Assembly (NCBI GenBank): GCA_903813345.2
Contig: CAIIXF020000008.1
Span: 36,668,867-36,732,866 of the forward strand
Length of the DNA stretch: 64,000 nucleotides
Reading direction: 5' to 3'
From: Owenia fusiformis
Taxonomy: Eukaryota; Annelida; Polychaeta; Sabellida; Oweniidae
The stretch's first letter is position 1; each line of letters opens with the position of its first letter. Below, piece by piece: positions 13,801 through 21,794 of this stretch. The notes beneath the pieces were generated by a model. The model had not been told where the DNA came from, ran no database searches, and saw only the letters and a list, made by a program, of their open reading frames with translations. A program made the position numbers and the translations under genes.

Positions 13801-16800
13801 GCAGCAATTGTGCTGGTTGGACTACACGCTAGCATCTACCATAGACACATATTGATTTACCATATTTGTTATTTTGGATTAAAGTAAAACTGCTTTCGCA
13901 TCAAACTTAATGAGATTCAGATTGTGTTTGAAACTAGATGATCTTCAGATTTTGTGTGAACCTTAAATTCATGACAATCAAAGGAATTCAACATTTAGGA
14001 AGTCAACATTAAGATTTTTAACATCGTCTCAATGAGAATTTAGCACGACCTTTTTCAGAAAGTTAAAGATCATAGTAAATTGAACATAATCAAAGTTCCT
14101 CAGTAGAACATTTAATCTCCTAAAATCACATTAAAACTATATCAGCAATATTTCCAAGCTAAATAGTATAAAAACTTCTATCACATCATTTGCAACATTT
14201 TCATTATTCAATAGTTCAACCCTATATGAATTATTGATGATTTTAAAAGTGCAAGGAATCTAAATGAATCAGGGAAGACAGTGATATGTATTTGCCTTAT
14301 TAATTGTTGACTTATACAATGAAATAGACTTAGATGCAAGTAGAAATAATCTTGCTTTACATCATTCAAAATTCAGTCAAATAAGTGATATCATATTTGA
14401 AATCTTCATGAAGAATTACATTTCTTCATGCAATAAGTTACCTTTTAGTGAGTAGTTGTGACTAATGTAATCATGCACTTATATAATTTGTCAGTAAAAG
14501 TTATTTATCCTATACTTAGTGTTATAGGTAAATAAAATGCATGAATATAATTGATACCTTAGGTGAGTGGGGATATACATGTACTGCTTATCCCGCTTTA
14601 TCCCATACTTGGTTGTGTTTCAGGTACATAAAGCAGGTTTGAAAAAACTTATATTTTCATCAGCAGGCAGATATAGCTTTACGTTCTGTTGCGAGCTTAG
14701 TAGCGATAGTATATCTGCCCACTCCATCATAATCGCCCTTGGGCAGATATATTATATTTGAATCGGGATAGTTCCAATATCCTGAACCTCATATAGGATA
14801 ATCTCTATGTATCGCCAGGTTTATCACCTGCTCTGTAATCCCCTGCAGGAATTTCATTCTGTGCAATTTCTCATATTTTCGTATATTAGTATATGATAAA
14901 TAATTTTGGGTACAAGGTATAACCCTTGGGAAATACAATATTCTACCCTCAACCCCTGCTCGGGGAGGTATATTGTATTTCCCACAGATATATTGTATTT
15001 CCCTGTATTAAAAACTTCCCATTAATTAAACCTCATATATAATGCACACCATTTTAAATATGGATCAAAACTATGAATTAGTGATATCCATGTTTCTAAC
15101 GAAAGCATGAATTTGAAAGAAACAAACATTCTACTCATATGGTATAAAGATATTACCAGTTGTGTCCATTTTAGATTTGATTGAAGAACTTCATTAGAGG
15201 CAATTTTGAAATTACAATATATTAAAACAGGCTCTGTTGCTTAGATGGGAGAATCAATTAGCTGCATTGTTCAGTTTATGACAAAATTGATGTTTAGTGT
15301 TACTTTCATGAACACCCATCCTGTAAAATAGCATTTGGAATCTAGTACATGTAGTTTGTATATAGATGAATTAAATAAGGCATTGTCGAGGAAAAAGTAT
15401 CCAACAAGATTACTAGTTCGCTCATGAAATTAGGCATACTTTATCTTGAAACAATTTGTAACACTCAATTTTTGGGGTTTGGAGATCGAAGTAATAATGA
15501 TGAAAAACAAGCAATTTTAAAATATTTATGTTTTACCCAAATTTTTAAAGATTTTTGTTAGCCTTTGTTTTGTCTGTTTTATTCTCAAATAAATCATGGT
15601 CATCAATTCTATTGTGACATAATCATCATTTACCAATTTTAAAATTAAATATTACTGGTTAGAGAATGTGATTTCTTACTTTAGGTTATATTTATATCCC
15701 GATTTATATGTATAATAATAATTGATGAAGACGAATAGAGATTATCCTCTATGAGGTTCAAGGTATTGGAATTATCCCGAGGCCAATACAATATATCTGG
15801 TCGAGGGTCGTAGGTCCTGAGGGAAGATATTTTCTATTGGCCAAAGGCCTTAGGTCCTGAGGGAAGATATATTATATTCGCCAAGGGATAATCCTAATAA
15901 CATGAACTGACTATATGATTATCTGTTTATCCCATATCAATCTTTCTTATCTGGTTCACATTGTTCAATTGGCCAGAGTTAGAAAGAATACAACCAAATG
16001 AATGTATTCATGACTAATTTTGTTTTCTTGGCCTTAGGAGGATTCTCCTGTTTTTAAGTATTCATCCACATATTCTCGAATCATTGATTATTAACATATG
16101 TATTAAGTATGCCACTTCCCTCATTGCTAATCATACACAAATGATGATTATGACTTAGTGGGCAGGTGTAATATATCTGCCCTCTCAGGCAGGGACATTA
16201 GCTATATCTGCCCGCTGATGAAAATATATAGAGATTATCCTATATGAGGTTCAGGATATTGGGATTATCCCGAGGCCAATATAATATATTTGCCCGAGGG
16301 CCGCAGGTCCCGAGGGAAAATATACTATATTGGAGAAGGGATAATCCCAATATCCTGAACCGACTATAGGATAATATGTTTATCCCATACCAATCTTGGT
16401 CATCTGGTTCACATTGTTCCATCGTGGAAATATTTTAGAATATTCACGTCCAGTTTTGTTTTCGTGAGGGGATTTTCCTGTTCTCAAAAATATTCCCACA
16501 TTTATTCTCTCGAATTTTTGATTGATTAAGTGGATGCTCCTTCCCTTTTTAAACCATCAAACAGATCCCGATTGTCTGTGTTTTCTCCATTGTCGTTTAC
16601 AGTCATTACACGAACGTTACAAATTATGAACAAATATGCGAGTGGCGATTATGACGTAACGGGCAGATATACTATATCTGCCCGCTCGGAGCGGGACGTA
16701 AAGCTATATCTGCCCGCTGATGAAAATATAAGTTTTTACAAACCGGCTTTATGTACCTGTAACACGTCCAAGTATGGGATAAAAGTATTTATAAACCTGC

Positions 16801-19800
16801 TATATGTATCTGAAACATATCCAAGTATGGGACAAATGTATCTACTTTGATTTCATACACTAAACAGATTTGTTTAGGAATTATATGAAGTATTTCAAAA
16901 ACATATACCGAACCACTGAAGGAATCATTGAAAATACAGCATATCAGAAACATGTGTAAATTGTTTATCTTGCAATTATTTTGCTAAATACTAATAGAAA
17001 TTATACTGTACCTTCCAGAGAATAGCTTTTTTGTTAAATATGAGCCAAGGAATGAATAGTTGCATTTTATTATAACTGCAAAATGATGCTCTATGCAATT
17101 CATACGAAAAATTAATTTTGCCATATTAGAATCAAGTATAATCTTTAATCCATTGGATAGATCATGCATTACCTGATGTTGAGGTATTGATAAAAGAATC
17201 AGCAAGTGTCTGACAAAATATATTTTAGTGTTATGTATAAGGCAAAATATTAGGAAGGGTATAAATGGTCTCCAATCTTTCTAGTTTTGAGTATTACGTC
17301 TTCTTGCTTTGATTCAAATTATCCTCGGTCACTATTTGTAACCCCTCCCTCCTTCCCCATTTAGGCCATGGATATGAAGATGATTTAGAGGTTATGTGAA
17401 GGATACTAGGGAAGGGTTAATAGCCAGAGTTAAATTAGTTCATTTAAGTTTAATCATAAATGTTATGCAATTCACACTAGCATCAAATATCATACCAAAA
17501 GGATTGAACTTTTCAATTGCAGTAAACATGGTAAAATGGTTCTAAATATTGAACATTGTTGAACAAGCATAGATGACTTGAATAGCTCTAGATGACTTGA
17601 ACTTATCCATTCATATTCTAGGAACAAGTCAATGAATAAATAAGTCTTGACTCTTGACAGGCTTAAAAGACTGAGGACCCTATAAGACTTAAACTAAAAG
17701 TTCATTTGACCATTGATGACCTATGATAGGGAAGGGTCAGGATAACACTTATATTAAATATTTAAAGTGTCTAATAATGATAATGAACATATTACAATGT
17801 TACACAACATTAGTAGATGCTAATTAAATGTCAATTATTGTTAATGTAATCTGCATTTTTCATTTAATGCTGCAACAAGCGCACAAGTACCAAAAAGTGC
17901 CACGCCCACTTTTCCCTGAAAGCAGCTATGTGTGACTATATTTGATAAATATTATTGATTTATAGGATCATTATATCAACTTTTAAGTGTTTTAGTGTTA
18001 ATATAGACATAATATTACAAATTTTGACAAAGTAGCAGCCATAAAATCCAAACAGATTTTGAAATATTTCACTTAGACACAAAGGGACACATTTGGGAGG
18101 GGGTCAAATTGAGAATATTTCGAGATATAAATACTGTTTCTATGGTAACCATATAAGTTGGAGATTGGAAATTTCTGGCACTTATTAACCATAACATGCC
18201 CTACTCAATATAAAACAATGAATATCAGACATGCATTAGTATTCTTTTTATTGGGTGGTATTAAAGTACCCCCATAGTTTTTTGGGGGTAGGGGTATTAA
18301 TTGGTCTGAGGGCCGTCTACCACCCCGATAGAAAGTCCAACTACCCAGAAAGTGTCTAGTATAATCATACAGATGGTTTGAAATAGGTTGGAATGTGTAA
18401 CCTTTCATGTAAGGAAGGTTGCATTTCTAGAGCACTTCTACAGAATGGCTCACAGTCTAGTTATCTTGACCCGACAGCAAGCCAGTCCTGGTAAGTTCAT
18501 TTTCAGATTCAAAAATATTGGTTATCTTGACCCGACAGCAAGCCAGTCCTGGTAAGTTCATTTTCAAATTCAAAAATATTGGTTATCTTGACCCCACAGC
18601 AAGCCAGTCCTGGTAAGTTCATTTTCAGATTCAAAAATATTGGTTATCTTGACCCCACAGCAAGCCAGTCCTGGTAAGTTCATTTTCAGATTCAAAAATA
18701 TTGGTTATCTTGACCCCACAGCAAGCCAGTCCTGGTAAGTTCATTTTCAAATTCAAAAATATTGGTTATCTTGACCCCACAGCAAGCCAGTCCTGGTTAA
18801 GTTCATTTTCAAATTCAAAAATATTGGTTATCTTGACCCCACAGCAAGCCAGTACTGGTTAAGTTCATTTTCAACTTCAAAAATATTGGTTATCTTGACC
18901 CCATAGCAAGCCAGTCCTGGTTAAGTTCATTTTCAGATTCAAAAATATTGGTTATCTTGACCCCACAGCAAGCCAGTCCTGGTAAGTTCATTTTCAAATT
19001 CAAAATTATTGGTTATCTTGACCCCACAGCAAGCCAGTCCTGGTAAGTTCATTTTCAAATTCAAAAATATTGGTTATCTTGACCCCACAGCAAGCCAGTC
19101 CTGGTTGAGTTCATTTTCAAATTCAAAAATATTGGTTATCTTGACCCCACAGCAAGCCAGTCCTGGTAAGTTCATTTTCAAATTCAAAAGTATTGGTTAT
19201 CTTGATCCCACAGCAAGCCAGTCCTGGTAAGTTCATTTTCAAATTCAAATTATTGGTTATCTTGACCCCACAGCAAGCCAGTCCTGGTAAGTTCATTTTC
19301 AAATTCAAATTATTGGTTATCTTGATCCCACAGCAAGCCAGTTCTGGTAAGTTCATTTTCAAATTCAAAAATATTGGTTATCTTGACCCCACAGCAAGCC
19401 AGTCCTGGTTGAGTTCATTTTCAAATTCAAAAATATTGGTTATCTTGACCCCACAGCAAGCCAGTCCTGGTAAGTTCATTTTCAAATTCAAATTATTGGT
19501 TATCTTGATCCCACAGCAAGCCAGTTCTGGTAAGTTCATTTTCAAATTCAAAAATATTGGTTATCTTGACCCCACAGCAAGCCAGTCCTGGTTAAGTTCA
19601 TTTTCAAATTCAAAAATATTGGTTTTCTTGACCCCACAGCAAGCCAGTTCTGGTTGAGTTCATTTTCAAATTCAAAAATATTGGTTATCTTGACCCCACA
19701 GCAAGCCAGTCCTGGTAAGTTCATTTTCAAATTCAAAAATATTGGTTATCTTGACCCCACAGCAAGCCAGTCCTGGTTAAGTTCATTTTCAAATTCAAAA

Positions 19801-21794
19801 ATATTGGTTATGTTGACCCCACAGCAAGCCAGTCCTGGTTAAGTTCATTTTCAAATTCAAAAATATTGGTTATCTTGACCCCACAGCAAGCCAGTCCTGG
19901 TAAGTTCATTTTCAAATTCAAAAATATAGGTTATGTTGACCCCACAGCAAGCCAGTCCTGGTAAGTTCATTTTCAAATTCAAAAATATTGATTATCTTGA
20001 CCCCATAGCAAGCCAGTCCTGGTCAAGTTCATTTTCAAATTCAAAAATATTGGTTATGTTGACCCCACAGCAAGCCAATCCTAGTTATGCTCATTTTTAA
20101 ATTCAAAAATATTTGTTTTCTTGACCCCAAAGCAAGCCAGTCCTGGTCATGTTCATTTTCAAATTCAAAATTTTGGTTTTCTTGACCCCACAGCAAGCCA
20201 GTCCTGGTAAGTTCATTTTCAAATTCAAAAATATTGGTTATGTTGACCCCACAGCAAGCCAGTCCTGGTTAAGTTCATTTTCAAATTCAAAAATATTGGT
20301 TATCTTGACCCCACAGCAAGCCAGTCCTGGTAAGTTCATTTTCAAATTCAAAAATATTGGTTATCTTGACCCAACAGCAAGCCAGTCCTGGTAAGTTCAT
20401 TTTCAAAAAATATTGGTTATCTTGACCCCACAGCAAGCCAGTCCTGGTAAGTTCATTTTCAAAAAATATTGGTTATCTTGACCCCACAGCATGCCAGTCC
20501 TGGTAAGTTCATTTTCAAAAAATAGTGGTTATCTTGATCCCACAGCAAGCCAGTCCTGGTAAGTTCATTTTCAAAAAATATTGGTTATGTTGACCCCACA
20601 GCAAGCCAGTCCTGGTAAGTTCATTTTCAAATTCAAAAATATTGGTTATCTTGACCCAACAGCAAGCCAGTCCTGGTAAGTTCATTTTCAAAAAATATTG
20701 GTTATCTTGACCCCACAGCATGCCAGTCCTGGTAAGTTCATTTTCAAATTCAAAAATATTGGTTATGTTGACCCCACAGCAAGCCAGTCCTGGTAAGTTC
20801 ATTTTCAAATTCAAAAATATTGGTTATCTTGACCCGACAGCAAGCCAGTCCTGGTAAGTTCATTTTCAAATTCAAAAATATTGGTTATGTTGACCCCACA
20901 GCAAGCCAGTCCTGGTAAGTTCATTTTCAAATTCAAAAATATTGGTTATGTTGACCCCACAGCAAGCCAGTCCTGGTAAGTTCATTTTCAAATTCAAAAA
21001 TATTGGTAATGTTGACCCCACAGCAAGCCAGTCCTGGTAAGTTCATTTTCAAATTCAAAAATATTGGTTATCTTGACCCCACAGCAAGCCAGTCCTGGTA
21101 AGTTCATTTTCAAATTCAAAAATATTGGTTATGTTGACCCCACAGCAAGCCAGTCCTGGTAAGTTCATTTTCAAATTCAAAAATATTGGTTATCTTGACC
21201 CCACAGCAAGCCAGTCCTGGTAAGTTCATTTTCAAATTCCAAAATATTGGTTATCTTGACACTACAACAAGCCAGTCCTGGTTAAGTTCATTTTCAAATT
21301 CGAAAATATTGGTTAGCTTGACCTCACAGCAAGCCAGTCCTGGTAAGTTCATTATCAAATTCAAATATATTGGTTAATACAGTAAGTGGAACATCCTTGG
21401 TTCTTAAGAATGTTTCACTTGCACTATGTTCTACTTACTGAGTTATGGTGTCAGTTACTTAATTAATTGGGTGTGTTGATTGAGTACCAGTCTTCTAGTT
21501 TTTATGGTTTCTTTATTTTACTTTACAAAATTATCTACAAATGACAGTCTTCTTTGATTTTGAAATCATGTTGTCGTCTTTGTCCAAGTAATATTTTAGC
21601 TCAATAAGACAACAACGCTTTAAATCTTGCCTTCTAATTCTGAACTGTTTACAATAATTTCCAGGAACAATTTAGGAATTGTATTGCAATCACTTGGGGA
21701 GTATGATAAGTCATCAGAATGCCTTGCTGCAGCAGTTGAGCTAGATTTGACCAGTCCAGTTATACCATTCCATGTTCTACCAAAGCTTCTGTAG
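1671..21794 (+). CDS. TTC7: TTC7, tetratricopeptide repeat protein 7 (5'-partial, 18 exons)
   Basis: TTC7 proteins are TPR-type alpha-solenoids. With EFR3 and FAM126/hyccin they hold PI4KA at the plasma membrane to make PI4P (family knowledge). Eighteen exons join in one frame with GT-AG introns to give 743 residues plus a stop. The family is about 840-860 aa, so about 100 N-terminal residues lie left of the window. Recognisable blocks are LRIIAESYA in the first exon, ARQLAEVLLRG in exon 5, WYQFALSL in exon 7, LHLLILLLSAQK in exon 11, ASRVEQALSDVASS in exon 14 and the conserved C-terminal TPRs in exons 15-18. Exons: 1671-1842, 2274-2408, 4254-4377, 4583-4661, 4980-5122, 5581-5782, 6273-6356, 6665-6769, 7042-7211, 7613-7685, 8147-8307, 8547-8663, 9626-9723, 10157-10300, 10840-10937, 12065-12169, 12805-12896, 21665-21794. 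Vertebrates have two paralogues (A and B); this looks like the single invertebrate gene. It is convergent with STPG4. Confidence 0.97.
2274..2408 (+). CDS. TTC7: TTC7 exon 2 of window
   Basis: Begins after TTTCAG, completing the split Gly codon of exon 1, and ends ACTG before GTAAGA. Residues 58-102 include MCLEKLP and CYEKCGDIALLYLQE, both close to vertebrate TTC7 (CLEKLP, CYEKAGDIALLYLQE). Confidence 0.96.
2501..4253 (+). repeat. Tandem array of a 3' splice site plus exon start (~19 copies)
   Basis: A unit of about 74 bp is repeated up to the true acceptor of TTC7 exon 3. Each unit has a U-rich stretch, TTTACATAG, GTAACTCAC and then GACAAGGAAAATGT, all derived from the acceptor and first part of exon 3. 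The first copy (from 2516) still has the GAGTCCCACCCCTGG segment of the real exon. Later copies have lost it by a deletion between short TCA repeats. Nested runs of a ~36-bp subunit with TGTGATTACATGTTTCACT are at about 3193-3340 and 3558-3705. Confidence 0.9.
4254..4377 (+). CDS. TTC7: TTC7 exon 3 of window
   Basis: Begins after TTTACATAG with GTAACTCACTGAG and ends AATGG before GTAAGT. Residues 103-144 cover the Ser-rich variable linker and the helix ETAIQRSPLQYIKNG. The first exon bases, GTAACT, directly follow the acceptor AG and so also resemble a 5' splice site. The start of this exon and its acceptor are the source of the array at 2501-4253. Confidence 0.93.
4583..4661 (+). CDS. TTC7: TTC7 exon 4 of window
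   Basis: Begins after TTATAG and ends CAG before GTATGT. Residues 144-170 contain RFRDLLRAVETRS, matching vertebrate TTC7 (RFRELLRAVETR). Confidence 0.96.
4980..5122 (+). CDS. TTC7: TTC7 exon 5 of window
   Basis: Begins after TTTCAG in phase 0 and ends ATAG before GTAGGC. Residues 171-218 start with the conserved helix ARQLAEVLLRGVCE, followed by a less conserved loop ending CPRTYTGDR. Confidence 0.96.
5581..5782 (+). CDS. TTC7: TTC7 exon 6 of window
   Basis: Begins after ATTTCAG, completing the split Arg codon, and ends GAG before GTAATT. Residues 218-285 contain EETLLLLLIAESMATREAVL and AVYDLLTLCLVKRAQFEMLS, both near-identical in spacing to vertebrate TTC7. Confidence 0.97.
6000..6300 (+). 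repeat. Diverged tandem duplication of the intron end and start of TTC7 exon 7
   Basis: Two copies of ~150 bp begin with CATCCTCCAACATTAATGTT (about 6006 and 6158). The second runs into the real acceptor and exon 7. The first runs into ACATTGGAGAAAGCCATAAG, which would encode TLEKAIR against the real TFERAMR, preceded by TTCAAG in place of TTGCAG. It looks like a decayed pseudo-exon. Confidence 0.75.
6273..6356 (+). CDS. TTC7: TTC7 exon 7 of window
   Basis: Begins after CTTGCAG and ends GAGAAG before GTAAGA. Residues 286-313 form a TPR helix pair with ERAMRFSFDEFHIWYQFALS. A decayed tandem copy of its first ~25 bases lies just upstream at 6126-6148. Confidence 0.96.
6665..6769 (+). CDS. TTC7: TTC7 exon 8 of window
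   Basis: Begins after ACTATTATAG and ends CATCTT before GTAAGT, phase 0 at both ends. Residues 314-348 contain ALLVLRECSKMEP and LQAAKLCYESLH, matching the vertebrate VLKECI..AAKLCMGSLH region. Confidence 0.95.
7042..7211 (+). CDS. TTC7: TTC7 exon 9 of window
   Basis: Begins after CTCTACAG and ends CAGAG before GTTTGT. Residues 349-405 include the TPR helix GKGYVAVGMGQCLKA and KALQAFQR. The donor GTTTGT is weaker than its neighbours but keeps the frame into exon 10. Confidence 0.94.
7613..7685 (+). CDS. TTC7: TTC7 exon 10 of window
   Basis: Begins after ACTTATAG and ends CCAG before GTAAGC. Residues 405-429 read AHSCDPQDYLALYHLALHLA, matching the vertebrate AHSLSPTDHQAAFYLALQLA block. Confidence 0.96.
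8147..8307 (+). CDS. TTC7: TTC7 exon 11 of window
   Basis: Begins after TTTATAG and ends CTCAG before GTGATT. Residues 430-483 form TPR helices with HSLHLLILLLSAQKQYQESL and AEYPDN, highly conserved in TTC7. Confidence 0.97.
8547..8663 (+). CDS. TTC7: TTC7 exon 12 of window
   Basis: Begins after TTTCAG and ends GATCA before GTGAGT. Residues 483-522 include LLFTRSKLEECLFGSEEAL and LKIWRNLYE, equivalent to vertebrate LLFSKVKLQSL..LQIWKSCYN. Confidence 0.95.
8712..9337. mobile_element. Non-autonomous mariner/Tc1-like element in TTC7 intron
   Basis: The ends CAGGGTGTCAAAAAAC and its reverse complement lie between TA dinucleotides (8710-8711, 9338-9339). Inverted similarity extends over ~120 bp at each side, including the ACTCCAGAATTAAAT motif. 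No transposase reading frame was seen, and the interior is AT-rich. Confidence 0.75.
9626..9723 (+). CDS. TTC7: TTC7 exon 13 of window
   Basis: Begins after TTTTTCAG and ends TTCAG before GTAAAC. Residues 522-555 include RRGTGLIEKVTADKRGL, matching the vertebrate SGRGSSLLDRTIADRR loop before the C-terminal TPR lobe. Confidence 0.93.
10157..10300 (+). CDS. TTC7: TTC7 exon 14 of window
   Basis: Begins after TTTCAG and ends TTTAG before GTGAGT. Residues 555-603 contain IAASRVEQALSDVASSM and QIWLHLGE, among the best conserved parts of TTC7 and within the C-terminal lobe. Confidence 0.97.
10315..10480. mobile_element. Short repeat with ATGTCACCACCAG ends
   Basis: Starts ATGTCACCACCAG and ends GGTGGTGACAT, with TCTCCAGCTTTTTTGTGA inside. 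Relatives in this window are near 22908-23000 (+), 28188-28293 (-) and 33600-33661 (-), so this is an interspersed MITE-like family. It starts 14 bases after the exon 14 donor. Confidence 0.55.
10615..10816. mobile_element. Short CAGG-ended element, 5-bp near-duplication
   Basis: Left end CAGGTTCATAGCCAGG and right end CCTGGCTACGGGCCTG are inverted. The flanks TAATC and TAAAC differ at one base. Same family style as 45420-45685 and 52278-52528. It ends 23 bp before the acceptor of TTC7 exon 15. Confidence 0.65.
10840..10937 (+). CDS. TTC7: TTC7 exon 15 of window
   Basis: Begins after GTTTTAG and ends ATATG before GTAGGT. Residues 603-635 contain ANASVQEAATIYPLSHQV, a TPR repeat. A 461-bp hAT-like element has inserted 8 bases after this exon and duplicated exactly those 8 intron bases (see 10946-11406). 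Confidence 0.96.
10946..11406. mobile_element. hAT-like MITE inserted at a 5' splice site
   Basis: Begins TAGAGGTGTG and ends CACACCTCTA. Both sides carry the same 8 bases, GTAGGTAT (10938-10945 and 11407-11414), an 8-bp target duplication as in hAT transposons. The interior has inverted TTAATCGATT-type motifs and no reading frame. The left duplication is exactly intron positions +1 to +8 after TTC7 exon 15. Confidence 0.85.
11492..11720 (-). mobile_element. Fragment of the TTCGTTCGATGGGAT element family
   Basis: Reverse copy of the tail shared with 35149-36443 and 39753-40500: ATCCCATCGAACGAAG, then a CCGTCCGTCC run, then an ATGGCCGC block. The tandem-repeat body is missing. Confidence 0.6.
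12065..12169 (+). CDS. TTC7: TTC7 exon 16 of window
   Basis: Begins after GTTCACAG and ends CATTTA before GTGAGT. Residues 636-670 include EDAKKCYENALSINPVHIKS, a TPR with the usual Ala and Pro positions. Confidence 0.96.
12805..12896 (+). CDS. TTC7: TTC7 exon 17 of window
   Basis: Begins after TAATGCAG and ends GTCCTG before GTAAGT. Residues 671-701 include HKDRMAEKVLRDSVNLDPTA. The last ~26 bases of this exon and its 5' splice site are repeated about 48 more times downstream (18460-21373). Confidence 0.96.
12930..18459. mobile_element. 5.5-kb foldback element splitting the exon-17 array
   Basis: Long inverted arms (about 12960-13655 and 17725-18420) carry motifs such as GGTTACACATTCCAACC on the left and its complement on the right. 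The ends read TAGACT...AGTCTA, and GTT is present on both flanks (12927-12929, 18460-18462), suggesting a 3-bp target duplication. It sits between the parent copy of the exon-17 donor and the rest of the array. No transposase frame was found in the ~4-kb centre. Confidence 0.75.
14590..16830. repeat. Nested inverted repeats inside the foldback element
   Basis: TTATCCCATACTTGG...CAGGTACATAAAG near 14600 recurs inverted near 16740-16780, and GGCAGATATAGCTTTACG near 14667 recurs inverted near 16690. Between them, TAGAGATTATCCT and AGGTTCAGGATATTGG style blocks occur both direct and inverted (about 14765-14815, 15735-15905, 16215-16400). This looks like a second palindromic element inserted in the first. 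Confidence 0.6.
18460..21373 (+). repeat. Tandem array of exon-17 end plus 5' splice site (~48 copies)
   Basis: About 48 head-to-tail copies of a ~60-bp unit: CTTGACCCCACAGCAAGCC, AGTCCTG, then GTAAGTTCATTTTCAAATTC and AAAAATATTGGTTAT. The unit equals the last ~26 bases of TTC7 exon 17 (encoding LDPTASQSW), its donor and the first ~35 intron bases. Most copies keep GTAAGT. Others read GTTAAG, GTTGAG, GTCAAG or GTCATG. Some near 20400-20740 are shortened by ~9 bp. Nearly all copies read CCCCACAG where the exon reads CCCGACAG. Confidence 0.95.
21665..21794 (+). CDS. TTC7: TTC7 last exon
   Basis: Begins after ATTTCCAG, completing the Trp codon split after exon 17, and ends with TAG at 21792-21794. 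Residues 701-743 include NLGIVLQSLGEYDKSSECL and end LPKLL, equivalent to vertebrate GLGEVLQAQG...IIPRVL. It is 8.8 kb from exon 17 because of the splice-site array and a 5.5-kb insertion. Confidence 0.96.

Noticed and set aside
19193-19657. 154-aa open frame and several similar frames on both strands of 18460-21373
   Set aside because: The repeat unit happens to be open in some phases. The peptide is just the unit translated repeatedly.
18460-21373. Regular ~60-bp spacing reminiscent of a CRISPR array
   Set aside because: No unique spacers, the whole unit repeats, and the context is an animal gene intron whose exon supplies the unit.
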